Shown: positions 43,745 to 54,576 of the stretch, piece by piece
Position numbering within the stretch: the first letter of the stretch is position 1
How the letters are laid out: each line of letters begins with the position of its first letter
Assembly (NCBI RefSeq): GCF_008801925.2
Contig: NZ_CP062804.1
Span: 744,001 to 808,000, forward strand
Direction: 5' to 3'
DNA: 64,000 bases
Source: Cupriavidus basilensis
GTDB taxonomy: Bacteria > Pseudomonadota > Gammaproteobacteria > Burkholderiales > Burkholderiaceae
Program-made: the position numbers and the translations under genes
Notes under the pieces: model-generated
Seen by the model: only the letters and a program-made list of their open reading frames with translations
Told to the model about the DNA's origin: nothing
Databases searched by the model: none

Positions 43745-44647
43745 TCAGAACGTAGCGGCCAGCTCCCTCGCTGTTTCCTGCAGGCGCGGCACGAACTCCA
43801 GCGAGCGCGACAACGGCGAGCGTGCCGTAGGCGCATGCACCGCCAGCGCCGCTACCACCTGCCCGCGCTCGTCGCGCACCGGCACGGCCACGCAGGAGAT
43901 CCCCGCCACGAACTCCTCGTTGTCCACGCCAAGCTGCTTGTGCGCGCTGCGGTCCAGCTCGGCTTCGAGCAATTCCACATTGGTGACCGTGTTGGGCGTA
44001 AAGCGCTCCAGCGGCAGCTGCCGCACCAGCGCGGCGCGCTGCTCGCGCGGCAGCAGCGATAGCAGCAGCTTGCCACTGGCCGAGCAGTGCAGCGGCACGC
44101 GCGAGCCCGGCTTCAGGTCCAGCCGCAGCGGCCACGGTGCTTCCATGCGGTCCAGGTACAGCACCGAGGTTTCGTGCAGCATGGTCAGGTTGACTGTCTC
44201 GCCGATGTCCGCCACCAGCCGCGCCAGGATGGCATGGCGCAACTGCCGCGTACCCGAATGCGTGACGATGGCCACGCCAAGGCGCGACAGGCGCGGCCCC
44301 ACGGCATAGGCGTTGCGCGCGCCCGGCTCGCGGATCACCAGCCCGCCGGCCTCCAGCGCGCCAAGCATGCGGTGCAGCGAAGCCTTGGGCGCGTCGAAAC
44401 CCTGCATGATTTCCGCCAGCGACAAGGGGCGGTCGGCCGCAACCAGGAATTCCAGCAGGGCGAAGGCGCGCAGCGTGGGGGTGTCGCGGTCCGCCGCTGC
44501 CGCGTCGGCAGCCATGCTCGGGGCCGGCGCCGCGGCGGCCGGTTCTTCCAGGCGCAGGGACGCCTTCGCGCGCGCGGGTTTTGCGGGCTTGTTCTTGGGG
44601 GCCTCGGAAGGCGCTTTCTTGGGTGCCGCTACTGTTGCCGATTTCAA
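43745..44647 (-). CDS. IclR-family transcriptional regulator
   Basis: This is a 300-residue IclR protein. A Lys/Ala/Pro-rich N-terminal tail of about 50 residues precedes the winged helix (TLRAFALLEFLVAADRPLSL, KASLHRMLGALEAGGLVIRE). The IclR effector domain follows (CSASGKLLLSLLPREQRAAL; GISCVAVPVRDERGQVVAAL). It is convergent with the Bug-protein unit and may control it. The long basic tail is unusual. Confidence 0.9.
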   Translation of the reverse strand: MKSATVAAPKKAPSEAPKNKPAKPARAKASLRLEEPAAAAPAPSMAADAAAADRDTPTLRAFALLEFLVAADRPLSLAEIMQGFDAPKASLHRMLGALEAGGLVIREPGARNAYAVGPRLSRLGVAIVTHSGTRQLRHAILARLVADIGETVNLTMLHETSVLYLDRMEAPWPLRLDLKPGSRVPLHCSASGKLLLSLLPREQRAALVRQLPLERFTPNTVTNVELLEAELDRSAHKQLGVDNEEFVAGISCVAVPVRDERGQVVAALAVHAPTARSPLSRSLEFVPRLQETARELAATF

Positions 44648-44658
44648 TTCGGACTCCG

Positions 44659-44695
44659 TTCCGGAAAACGAGACAATTTGATTGTACTTCCGGAG
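44659..44695. promoter_or_regulatory. Candidate IclR operators
   Basis: Two similar palindromic octamers, TTCCGGAA at 44659-44666 and TTCCGGAG at 44688-44695, lie 12 and 41 bases upstream of the IclR start, 29 bases apart. Autoregulation is inferred. Confidence 0.45.
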
Positions 44696-44769
44696 CGGTA
44701 TTCGTCACTAGCGGCGTATCAGGGCCTAATCTGGTTTTGCCCCGGTGGCCTGCACTTAACTGCAACTGC

Positions 44770-45020
44770 TTAAAGTCAAAGGCAACTGCAGTTTCACCAC
44801 CCCTGCGGGGCGGCGACCTACTTTCTTGTCTTGCCAAGAAAGTAGGCAAAGAAGGCGCCCCATACGGCATAGGTGAACCTTGACGGCTCGCTTCGCATCG
44901 CGCTTGGGTGATTCCCGCCTCTCGGGCGGGAATCACGGCTACACCGAATCGGTGCGCTGATGATGTCGTTTCTGTTGCCGCTGGTTGGCTCCCCTCTCCC
45001 ACTTGTGGGAGAGGGTGGGC
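44770..45020. repeat. Intergenic hairpin-rich repeat element
   Basis: Three strong hairpins lie in the convergent-free gap before phnW's 3' end. CCTACTTTCTT/AAGAAAGTAGG lies next to a CCCTGCGGGG palindrome (around 44801-44846). TGATTCCCGCC/GGCGGGAATCA is at 44909-44935, and CCCTCTCCCAC/GTGGGAGAGGG at 44993-45016. They look like dispersed REP-type elements. The first resembles in layout the repeat arms at 50097 and 50761. One of them may also terminate phnW or IclR-region transcripts. Confidence 0.6.
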
Positions 45021-45050
45021 GTTCGCCGGGGCGATGGGGCCGCAAATGCC

Positions 45051-46184
45051 TCAGGCCGCCCTGGCTAGCGGCGCTTTCATCTCGATGCCCATTTCCGCTA
45101 GCGTCTCGCCGATTGCGCTCACCACATTGCGCATCTCATTGGCGTCGATTGCGCCAATGCAGCCCACGCGGAAGGTTTCCACCTGCGTCAGCTTGCCGGG
45201 ATAGAGGATGTAGCCACGCTCGCGCACCTTGGCGTAGAAGGTCTTGAAGTCGTAGCGGGCGTCGTCCGGTGCGTGGAAGGTGACGATGATGGGGGCCTGC
45301 ACTTCTGGCGGGAGGAAAGGGCGGAAACCCAGTTCGGCCATGCCGCCCACCAGCGTCCGGTAGTTGGCGCGATAGCGTGCGCCGCGCACCGGCTGTCCGC
45401 CTTCTTCCAGGAACTGGTCGAGCGCGGCGCGGAAGGCGGCTACCACGTGCGTGGGCGGGGTGAAGCGCCACTGGGTGGTCTTCTGCATGTAGGTGTACTG
45501 GTCGTACAGGTCCAGTGCCAGTGAATGGCTGTTGCCCTGGCTGGCTTCCAGCACGCTCTTCTTTACCAGCACGAAGCCCATGCCCGGCACGCCTTCGATG
45601 CACTTGCCGGTAGCGGCCACCAGCGCGTCGAACGGCATGGTGCGCGCATCGATCTCCAGCGCACCGAAGGAGCTCATGGCATCGACGATCAGGCCCTTGC
45701 CAAGGCGCGCGCACAGTGCGGCGATCTCGGGCAGGGGGTTGAGCACGCCGGCGCCGGTTTCGCAGTGCACCTGCGCCACGTGGGTGATGGACGGATCGCG
45801 CAGCAGCGCGGCTTCGATCAGCGCCGCGGTGGCGGGCTGGTCTTCGGCGATCGGCAGTTCCACGCTGGCTCGTCCCAGCACCTTGCAGATCTTGAGGATG
45901 CGCTGGCAATAGGCACCGTTCTGCGGCACCAGCACCTTGCCGTCGCGCGGCACCACGTTGGCGATGGCGGCTTCCACCGAGAAGGTGCCGCTGCCCTGCA
46001 TGGGCACGCAGACATGCGTATCCTGCCCGCGCACGATGGCGATCAGGTCGTCGCACAGGCTGCGCGTGATGGCGTTGAAGCTGGTGTCCCACGATCCCCA
46101 GTCGCGCAGCATGGCTTGCTTGGTGGCGAGCGAGGTGGTGAGGGGGCCGGGGGTCAGCAGGATGGGGTCGTTGCCGCGGATCAT
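45051..46184 (-). CDS. phnW: 2-aminoethylphosphonate--pyruvate transaminase
   Basis: The 377-residue fold-type I PLP enzyme transfers the amino group of 2-aminoethylphosphonate to pyruvate, giving phosphonoacetaldehyde and alanine. Motifs are [52 protein letters not shown] and the PLP lysine in [17 protein letters not shown]. The ATG at 46184 gives the family's usual length; the upstream frame is not coding. It is divergent from the GntR-phnA-phnY unit. Confidence 0.93.
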   Translation of the reverse strand: MIRGNDPILLTPGPLTTSLATKQAMLRDWGSWDTSFNAITRSLCDDLIAIVRGQDTHVCVPMQGSGTFSVEAAIANVVPRDGKVLVPQNGAYCQRILKICKVLGRASVELPIAEDQPATAALIEAALLRDPSITHVAQVHCETGAGVLNPLPEIAALCARLGKGLIVDAMSSFGALEIDARTMPFDALVAATGKCIEGVPGMGFVLVKKSVLEASQGNSHSLALDLYDQYTYMQKTTQWRFTPPTHVVAAFRAALDQFLEEGGQPVRGARYRANYRTLVGGMAELGFRPFLPPEVQAPIIVTFHAPDDARYDFKTFYAKVRERGYILYPGKLTQVETFRVGCIGAIDANEMRNVVSAIGETLAEMGIEMKAPLARAA

Positions 46185-46437
46185 GGAGTGCTCTTGGATT
46201 GGGATCAGGAGTGTGGTTGACGATTTCCACGGATGCCAGCTTGGGGTGGACTCGTTGTGGCATTCTAAGTGGTATTGTGTGTCAATTTGGTGAATTTGTT
46301 GCGGTGATCTGTGGCGTGCCACACCACCGCCGCACCGCCTCATATTTAGTATAAGTACTTGTTTTATAACGTTTATAAGGCGTGATGCTGGTTTTTTTCG
46401 AGATGTTCGCGTCATTCCTCGCTCATCACCGCCGCCT

Positions 46438-46472
46438 TGTTTGTTGACAATATACAAACAGCTTGCTTTAAT
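46438..46472 (+). promoter_or_regulatory. Promoter and operator of the GntR-phnA-phnY unit
   Basis: A good sigma-70 promoter, TTGACA (46444-46449), 17-base spacer, TTTAAT (46467-46472), is embraced at its -35 by a perfect 7-base dyad TGTTTGT-N9-ACAAACA (46438-46460). This fits autorepression by the GntR protein encoded 40 bases downstream. Confidence 0.6.
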
Positions 46473-46512
46473 GACAACCAGGATTTTCGACGTACCCGAA
46501 TCAGGAGTCTTC

Positions 46513-48535
<2,023 letters not shown>

Positions 48536-48583
48536 GCGCCCCCCGATTCGTATCCGTCCCGAACTCTTGACGCGAGAACCGAC

Positions 48584-50047
48584 ATGAACGCCCCCAAGTT
48601 TTCCACCGGCCAGGTCAGCCCGCACTTCCGCGCCGAAGCGCTGCGCATCGATGGCAAGAAGGTCATGCGCGAGCGCGTGATCGAAGTGTGCAACCCGTAC
48701 GACGGCTCGCTGGTCGGGACCGTGCCGATGGCCAGCGTGGAAGACGTGCGCCAAGCGTTTGCCGTGGCGCGCGCCTACCGCTCCACGCTGACCCGCTTCG
48801 AGCGTGCCGCCATCCTCAACCGCGCCGCCGCGCTGCTGCGCGAGCGCGTGGAGGAGGCGTCCGACCTGATCACGCTGGAGTCCGGGCTATGCAAGAAGGA
48901 CTCGCTGTACGAGATCGGCCGCGTGGCCGATGTGCTTGGCTTTGCCGCCAACGAAACCCTGCGCGATGACGGCCAGCTGTTCTCGTGCGACCTGACCCCG
49001 CACGGCAAGAAGCGCCGCGTGATGACCCAGCGCTCGCCGTTCCTCGGCGTGATTTGCGCGATCACGCCGTTCAACCATCCGATGAACCAGGTCGCGCACA
49101 AGGTGGCGCCGTCCATCGCCACCAACAACCGCATGGTGCTCAAGCCTTCGGAAAAGGTGCCGCTGTCCGCCTACTACCTGGCCGATATCCTCTATGAAGC
49201 CGGCTTGCCGCCGCAGATGCTGCAGGTGGTCACGGGCGACCCGCGCGAGATCGCCGACGAACTGATCACCCACCCCTCGGTGGATCTGGTCACCTTCACC
49301 GGCGGCGTCGGCATCGGCAAGTACATTGCCAACAAGGCCGGCTACAAGCGCGTGGTGCTGGAGTTGGGCGGCAACGATCCGCTGATCGTGATGGACGATG
49401 CCGACCTGGAACGCGCCACCGACCTGGCGGTGCAGGGCTCGTACAAGAACTCCGGGCAACGCTGCACGGCGGTCAAGCGCATGCTGGTGCACCAGGCCGT
49501 GGCGGAGCGGTTTACCGAGCTGGTGGTGGAAAAGACCCGGGCATGGAAATACGGCGACCCCATGGACCGCACCGTGGACATGGGCACCGTGATCGACGCC
49601 GAAGCCGCCGCGCTGTTCGAGTCCCGCGTGAAAGAAGCCGTTGCGCAGGGCGCCCGCCTGGTGCTGGGCAACCACCGCGACGGCGCGCGCTACTCGCCCA
49701 CCGTGATCGACCGCGTGGATCCCGCGATGACGGTGGTGCGGGAGGAAACCTTCGGCCCGGTTTCGCCCATCATCACCTTCCGCGATATCGATGACGCCAT
49801 CCGGATTTCCAACGGCACCGCGTTTGGATTGTCCTCGGGTGTATGCACTAATCGGATGGACGACTTTGCGCGCTTTGCCGATGAGTTGCAGGTGGGAACG
49901 GTCAACCTGTGGGAAGTGCCGGGCTATCGTATCGAGCTGACGCCGTTTGGCGGGATCAAGGATTCGGGGCTTGGGTATAAGGAAGGGGTGCAGGAGGCGA
50001 TCAAGAGTTTTACTAATCTGAAGTCGATTACGATGCCATGGGGGTAG
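48584..50047 (+). CDS. phnY: Phosphonoacetaldehyde dehydrogenase
   Basis: The 487-residue aldehyde dehydrogenase oxidises phosphonoacetaldehyde to phosphonoacetate. ALDH landmarks include ITPFNHPMNQVAHKVAPSIA, VTFTGGVGIGKYIA, the catalytic Glu in VVLELGGNDPLIVMDDADLE, the catalytic Cys in SYKNSGQRCTAVKRML and EETFGPVSPIITF. It is 48 bases after phnA, completing the PhnW-PhnY-PhnA route. The stop codon lies in a TAGGGGG repeat. Confidence 0.92.
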   Translation: MNAPKFSTGQVSPHFRAEALRIDGKKVMRERVIEVCNPYDGSLVGTVPMASVEDVRQAFAVARAYRSTLTRFERAAILNRAAALLRERVEEASDLITLESGLCKKDSLYEIGRVADVLGFAANETLRDDGQLFSCDLTPHGKKRRVMTQRSPFLGVICAITPFNHPMNQVAHKVAPSIATNNRMVLKPSEKVPLSAYYLADILYEAGLPPQMLQVVTGDPREIADELITHPSVDLVTFTGGVGIGKYIANKAGYKRVVLELGGNDPLIVMDDADLERATDLAVQGSYKNSGQRCTAVKRMLVHQAVAERFTELVVEKTRAWKYGDPMDRTVDMGTVIDAEAAALFESRVKEAVAQGARLVLGNHRDGARYSPTVIDRVDPAMTVVREETFGPVSPIITFRDIDDAIRISNGTAFGLSSGVCTNRMDDFARFADELQVGTVNLWEVPGYRIELTPFGGIKDSGLGYKEGVQEAIKSFTNLKSITMPWG

Positions 50048-50080
50048 GGGGTAGGGGGTAGGGGGTAGGGGGTAAGGGGG
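50045..50080 (+). repeat. TAGGGGG tandem repeat with G-quadruplex potential
   Basis: Four perfect TAGGGGG units and one TAAGGGGG follow each other, beginning at the phnY stop codon itself. Five G5 runs with 2-base loops could form a G-quadruplex in the mRNA 3' end or in single-stranded DNA. Confidence 0.85.
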
Positions 50081-51002
50081 CGATGTTGGTTTTTGGACCC
50101 AAAGGCCATACGACATCGCCCTGCGGGGGCTGCCGGTCACTCTTCTTTGCGTCGGCAAAGAAGACTAACGAGAAGAAAGCCGACCCTGCCGGGAGCAGAG
50201 CAATAAGGCTGGCCGGCCTCCGTGGTTTCGTCGTACGGCCCGGAGTGTTGGCTGGCCTTTGCCATACCGGCTTGGAGGTCATCTCTACGGCATGACCCAT
50301 GGGTTACGTGGTGGAGCCCCTGATCGCGTTGCGCGGTGAGCGTTCGGGCATCTGCCGTTCGCGGTGCGCAGCACCACGATCCTGCCTGCCTCGGTGGTTT
50401 CGTGGTTTTGTCTCTGGCGGCGGGCGCCCGGGTATTTGATGCCCTGCCGTACCGGCGCGAGCGGTACCTTGCTTCATCCCCCTCTGGTTTCGTGGTGGGC
50501 ACCGTGGCCCGTGCGCGAGGGCCGTGCTCAGACCCACGGCGCTTGCCCTCCGAGACAAAACCACGAAACCAGCCACACCCGAAACGGCGCAGCACTCTGC
50601 GCCGCGAACGGCAGATGCGGGAACGGGCGCCGCGCCTGAGGTCAGGGGCCTCACGACGAAACCCATGGGTCATGCCATTGCAATGATCTGTGAGCCGGTA
50701 ACAGCAGATACCCGCAGAACCGCTGGCCATACGACGAAACCAGCGCCCTGCGCACCCGCGATTGCTCTGCCCCCGGCAGGGTCGGCTTTCTTCTCGTTAG
50801 TCTTCTTTGCCGACGCAAAGAAGAGTGACCGGCAGCCCCCGCAGGGGGATGTCGTATGGCCTTTGGGTGCAACAACCATCGCCGCACAAAAAACAGCGAT
50901 CACCCCAGCATAGGCGATGTAGCATGGCGCCGGCCGATCGCGCCGGCCCCCGTATGACGGGGTTAGAATCCCACTTTGTTTTTCCTACGCAGCGGAGTCC
51001 AC
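50048..51002. repeat. Non-coding imperfect palindrome, about 0.8 kb
   Basis: The outer arms 50097-50204 and 50761-50868 are inverted copies of about 108 bases with only two visible differences. Each contains a CCTGCGGGGG hairpin and a TCTTCTTTG/CAAAGAAGA hairpin. Inside, further inverted similarity continues toward a centre near 50490 (CATGACCCATGGGTT, CATCTGCCGTTCGCGG and GGTTTCGTGGTTTTGTC occur on both sides in opposite orientation). GGTTTCGT(G/C)GT-like motifs recur about seven times. Open frames here have no recognisable family. No transposase or target duplication is seen. Confidence 0.75.
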
Positions 51003-51758
51003 GTGCTGGCTGAACAGCGGCAAAAATTCATCCTCGACCAGCTCGCCGCCAGCGGCGCGCTGGCCATCAGCGAGCTGGTCACCGAGCTGGATGTCTCGCG
51101 CGAGACCATCCGCCGCGACCTCAATGCGCTGGCGGCGCGCGGCCTGCTGATCCTCACCCACGGCGGCGCGCTCACGCCCGAGCGGGCCGAGCCGGATGCC
51201 CAGACCCGCGCCGCGGTCAATGCGGAGGGCAAGCGCGCCATCGGCATGCGCGCGGCGGAGCTGGTGCCCGATGGCGCCTCGCTGATCATCGACTACGGCA
51301 CCACCACCCACACCGTGGCGCAGGCGCTGCATGGCCATCACAACCTGCTGGTCTATACCAATGACTTCGCCATCGCCCTGCTGCTGGGGCGGCGCAACGG
51401 CAATCGGGTGGTGATGCTCGGTGGCGAGCTGCAGGACAACGAGGACGCCACCCACGGCTGGGACACCATCGAGCAACTGTCGCGCTACCACGCGGACTTT
51501 GCCTTTATCGGCACCGGCGGCATTACCGCCGACGGCCAGATGAGCGATTTCTCGCGTGCCGCCGCCGAGCTGCGCAGCCGCATGCTGCAAGCGGCGAGCG
51601 TGGCGTGCGTGGTGGCGGACCACACCAAGTTTGGCCGTAATGCCGGCGTGCTGGTGAAGCATTTCGAGAAGGCGGCTTACTTGATTTCCGATATGGCGCC
51701 TGAGCCCGAGCTGGCCGCTGCGCTCAAGGCGCGCGGGCCGGTGTTGCGCATCGCCTGA
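51003..51758 (+). CDS. DeoR/GlpR-family transcriptional regulator
   Basis: The 251-residue protein has a DeoR winged helix (LAEQRQKFILDQLAASGALA, SELVTELDVSRETIRRDLNA) and the DeoR sensor domain (SLIIDYGTTTHTVAQAL; FIGTGGITADGQMSDFSRAA; VADHTKFGRNAGV). Such regulators bind phosphorylated sugars. The start is a GTG at 51003 with GGAG five bases before it. It lies after the palindrome; a role in the phosphonate cluster is possible but unproven. Confidence 0.88.
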   Translation: MLAEQRQKFILDQLAASGALAISELVTELDVSRETIRRDLNALAARGLLILTHGGALTPERAEPDAQTRAAVNAEGKRAIGMRAAELVPDGASLIIDYGTTTHTVAQALHGHHNLLVYTNDFAIALLLGRRNGNRVVMLGGELQDNEDATHGWDTIEQLSRYHADFAFIGTGGITADGQMSDFSRAAAELRSRMLQAASVACVVADHTKFGRNAGVLVKHFEKAAYLISDMAPEPELAAALKARGPVLRIA

Positions 51759-51784
51759 GGGCGGCAAGTGCGGCAAGTGCGGGT

Positions 51785-52435
51785 TCAGGCGAGGCTGGCC
51801 GCAAGGGCCACGGCCGTCGCCTCCAACGCGTCCGGCGCGATGGGCGCATGGGGAAAGCACCGGCGGCGGCGTTGCCCCGCGATGTCATAGTCAATGCCAT
51901 AGCCATCCACGCCAAGCACGCGCACGCCGCCAGGCGCGGCGAGCGACGCCGCTTGCACGATCCCGGCCTCGACGCCTGGCGGCACCTGCGGCAAGGCGTC
52001 CCATGCCGATTGCCCGATCCAGCCCATCCGGCCGACGCCGGCGATAAACCGTATGGCGCTCGGGTGGATGCGGAAGAACTGGAAATCCAGCGCCAGCAAT
52101 GGCTCGGCAGCCGGCGCATAGCGCAGGTAACGCGCCAGCTCGTCGGCATTTGGCTCGATGCGGGCCGCATCGCCCACCAGCGTCAGGCGCGGGGCGTTCT
52201 GCACGTCCGCGGCGCCAGGCTCTAGCACCGACAGGCTCACTCTCGCATCGGCAAGCAGGTTGCGCGTGTGCTCGGCCAATGCGCTGACGCAGATCACGGG
52301 CGCACTGGCCGCGTCGGTCACGAACGGCACCACGGTGGCGTAGGGGTAGCCGGGCAGGGCGCAAGCGTGCGTGGCCAGGGTGCCGTAGGCCGCTTCGTGG
52401 AGCAGGCTGACAACTTGATCGATCGGGACTTCCAC
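51785..52435 (-). CDS. HugZ/pyridoxamine 5'-phosphate oxidase-like protein
   Basis: The 216-residue protein has an N-terminal split-barrel flavin-binding-like domain (VSLLHEAAYGTLATHACALP, YATVVPFVTDAASAPVICVS, HTRNLLADARVSLSV) and a C-terminal DUF2470-like part. This is the layout of heme-utilisation HugZ-type proteins. A GTG start is used. The biochemical role is unknown: heme degradation or FMN-dependent reduction. It is convergent with the DeoR gene. Confidence 0.8.
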   Translation of the reverse strand: MEVPIDQVVSLLHEAAYGTLATHACALPGYPYATVVPFVTDAASAPVICVSALAEHTRNLLADARVSLSVLEPGAADVQNAPRLTLVGDAARIEPNADELARYLRYAPAAEPLLALDFQFFRIHPSAIRFIAGVGRMGWIGQSAWDALPQVPPGVEAGIVQAASLAAPGGVRVLGVDGYGIDYDIAGQRRRRCFPHAPIAPDALEATAVALAASLA

Positions 52436-52628
52436 GTTCTTTGCCCCCTTGTCTGTGCACGATCCGAGGATTGTACGGCGTGCTCAGGCCCGCTTTCGAG
52501 ACCGCCGCTTCTGCCCGGTGGTCGCTGATCGCACAAAAATACAGGCAGGCAGCCTTTATATGTCTGCTGGTCAAAGGTGTTGTGCCTGCCTTGCCGCCCA
52601 CGTCAAATGCTAAGCTTCGCCCTTGGCG

Positions 52629-52656
52629 ATACATTCAATCCCAATCTTGAATGTAT
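52629..52656. promoter_or_regulatory. Perfect 10-base inverted repeat upstream of gdhA
   Basis: ATACATTCAA-N8-TTGAATGTAT is a perfect dyad about 166 bases before the gdhA start. Its strict symmetry and AT-richness in GC-rich DNA suggest an operator or an upstream hairpin controlling gdhA. Confidence 0.55.
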
Positions 52657-52822
52657 TGACATGACCCGGTGGCCGTTGCCACATCGTCGCCGGGCTCGCC
52701 GCAGTTGCGCCGCCCCGGACCATCCGGGCAGCGCCGTGGCATCCCTCGGCACGCCTGCCGGACAGGTATCCGCGGCGGCCGTCTTCTGCCAAGCACCAGC
52801 ACATCGAAACAAAGAGACACTT

Positions 52823-54166
52823 GTGACATCTGCCTCCCTTGAAACATTCCTGGCCGGCGTTGCCCGGCGCGACCCTGACCAGCCCGAATTCCTCCAGGCC
52901 GTGAAGGAAGTCATGATGACGCTCTGGCCCTTCGTCGAGCAGCATCCGCGCTACGGCGAACAGGCCTTGCTGGAGCGGCTGGTGGAACCCGAGCGCGTGA
53001 TCCAGTTCCGCGTGGCATGGACCGACGACCGCGGCCAGGTGCAGGTCAACCGGGGCTTCCGCGTGCAGCACAGCTCCGCCATCGGTCCCTACAAGGGCGG
53101 CATGCGCCTGCATCCCACGGTCAATCTCTCGGTATTGAAGTTCCTGGGCTTCGAGCAGACGCTGAAGAATGCGCTGACCACGCTGCCCATGGGCGGCGGC
53201 AAGGGCGGCTCGGACTTCGATCCCAAGGGCAAGTCCGACGGCGAGGTGATGCGCTTTTGCCAGGCGCTGATGACCGAGCTCTACCGCCACCTTGGCCCGG
53301 ACACCGACGTGCCCGCCGGTGATATCGGCGTGGGCGCGCGGGAAGTCGGTTTCATGGCCGGCATGATGAAAAAACTGTCCAACAGTTCCGCCAGCGTCTT
53401 CACCGGCAAGGGCATGGCCTTCGGGGGCAGCCTGATGCGGCCCGAAGCCACCGGCTACGGCACGGTGTATTTCGCGCAGGAGATGCTGCACCGCCGCGGG
53501 CGCGATTTCAGCGGCCTGCGCGTGCTGCTGTCCGGCTCGGGCAACGTGGCCCAGTATGCCGCCGAGAAAGCGATCGAGCTGGGCGCCAAGGTGCTTACGG
53601 TCTCCGACTCCGGCGGCGTGCTGCACTACCCCAAGGGCATGAACAGCGAACAATTGACGGCCTTGATGGCTTTCAAGAACGAGGCGCGCGGCCGCCTGGC
53701 CGACTTCGCCGCCGAGCAGGACCTGCACTTCGAAGCCGGCCGCACGCCCTGGCACGTGCCGGCGGACGTGGCGCTGCCCTGCGCCACGCAAAACGAGCTG
53801 GACGGCAATGACGCCGAACGCTTGCTGGCCAACGGCGTGTTCTGCGTGGCCGAAGGCGCCAACATGCCCTCCACGCTGGACGCCGTGGACCGCTTCCTGG
53901 CCGCGCGCATCCTCTATGCGCCGGGCAAGGCCAGCAATGCCGGCGGCGTCGCCACCTCGGGGCTGGAAATGTCGCAGAACGCCATGCGCATGTCCTGGCA
54001 CCACGCCGAGGTCGACGAGAAGCTGCACGCGATCATGAAGGACATCCACGGCAACTGCATCCACTACGGCCAGAAAGCCGACGGGTTCATCAACTACGTG
54101 GAGGGTGCGAACGTGGCCGGGTTTGTGAAGGTTGCGGACGCGATGCTGGCGCAGGGCGTGGTTTGA
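52823..54166 (+). CDS. gdhA: NADP-specific glutamate dehydrogenase
   Basis: The 447-residue protein has exactly the length of hexameric GdhA. Substrate-site lysines lie in IGPYKGGMRLHP (Lys91) and TLPMGGGKGGSDFDPKG (Lys127), and the nucleotide fold has LLSGSGNVAQYAAEKAIELG. It converts 2-oxoglutarate and ammonium to glutamate and could assimilate ammonium released from taurine. The start is a GTG at 52823 after an AAAGAG site; the longer upstream frame has no homology. Confidence 0.93.
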   Translation: MTSASLETFLAGVARRDPDQPEFLQAVKEVMMTLWPFVEQHPRYGEQALLERLVEPERVIQFRVAWTDDRGQVQVNRGFRVQHSSAIGPYKGGMRLHPTVNLSVLKFLGFEQTLKNALTTLPMGGGKGGSDFDPKGKSDGEVMRFCQALMTELYRHLGPDTDVPAGDIGVGAREVGFMAGMMKKLSNSSASVFTGKGMAFGGSLMRPEATGYGTVYFAQEMLHRRGRDFSGLRVLLSGSGNVAQYAAEKAIELGAKVLTVSDSGGVLHYPKGMNSEQLTALMAFKNEARGRLADFAAEQDLHFEAGRTPWHVPADVALPCATQNELDGNDAERLLANGVFCVAEGANMPSTLDAVDRFLAARILYAPGKASNAGGVATSGLEMSQNAMRMSWHHAEVDEKLHAIMKDIHGNCIHYGQKADGFINYVEGANVAGFVKVADAMLAQGVV

Positions 54167-54243
54167 TAGCGGGCGCATAGCGGGCCCAGGCACGTGGGCC
54201 GGCACCTTGGTTTTCCGAGCAGGCCGCCGGCGGCGTAGCAGCA

Positions 54244-54281
54244 TAGCGGGAGGGCGGTGACGCCATCCCGCTATTTTTTTA
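54244..54281 (+). terminator. Rho-independent terminator of gdhA
   Basis: The stem ATAGCGGGA / TCCCGCTAT, with an inner GGCG/CGCC pairing in the loop region, is followed by seven Ts. Confidence 0.85.
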
Positions 54282-54576
54282 GGCATCTGTCGGCCACGGC
54301 GCTGTCGGGCGTTGTTTGCCACCGACACTCCGGCGATTGCGTGGGAATACCGGATAGCAGATATGGATATTACGTCGGATCCCCTCTTTAGAGGGGTATA
54401 AATCCGCCGACCCGCGCGGGTGCCCGATTTGCGGGAAAGCGGCTTGCCGCGCGCCAATATTCTGTAATACAAGTCTGCTGAAAATCCCCGCGGCGCCTGC
54501 CAATCTTGCCCGTCTGTCATATGTACGAGCGCCATGTCCATCGCATAGACTACCGGCTCAAAACATAAAAACAGCG
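54282..54576. other. Gap upstream of the sulfotransferase-like gene with a structured element
   Basis: Of these 295 bases, 54375-54410 can fold as CCCCTC-TTTA-GAGGGG (54381-54396) on a lower stem GTCGGAT / ATCCGCCGAC. It may be a leader or regulator site for the surface-protein locus. No gene was recognised. Confidence 0.4.

Noticed and set aside
43539..45002. 487-codon minus-strand open frame
   Set aside because: Overlaps the Bug-protein gene and the IclR gene out of frame; the IclR frame has clear domains.
50097..50868. Insertion sequence with terminal inverted repeats
   Set aside because: The arms are inverted and long, but the interior has no transposase and no flanking duplication is visible; kept as a palindromic repeat only.
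52610..54541. 643-codon minus-strand open frame
   Set aside because: Shadow of gdhA; gdhA has exact family length and motifs.
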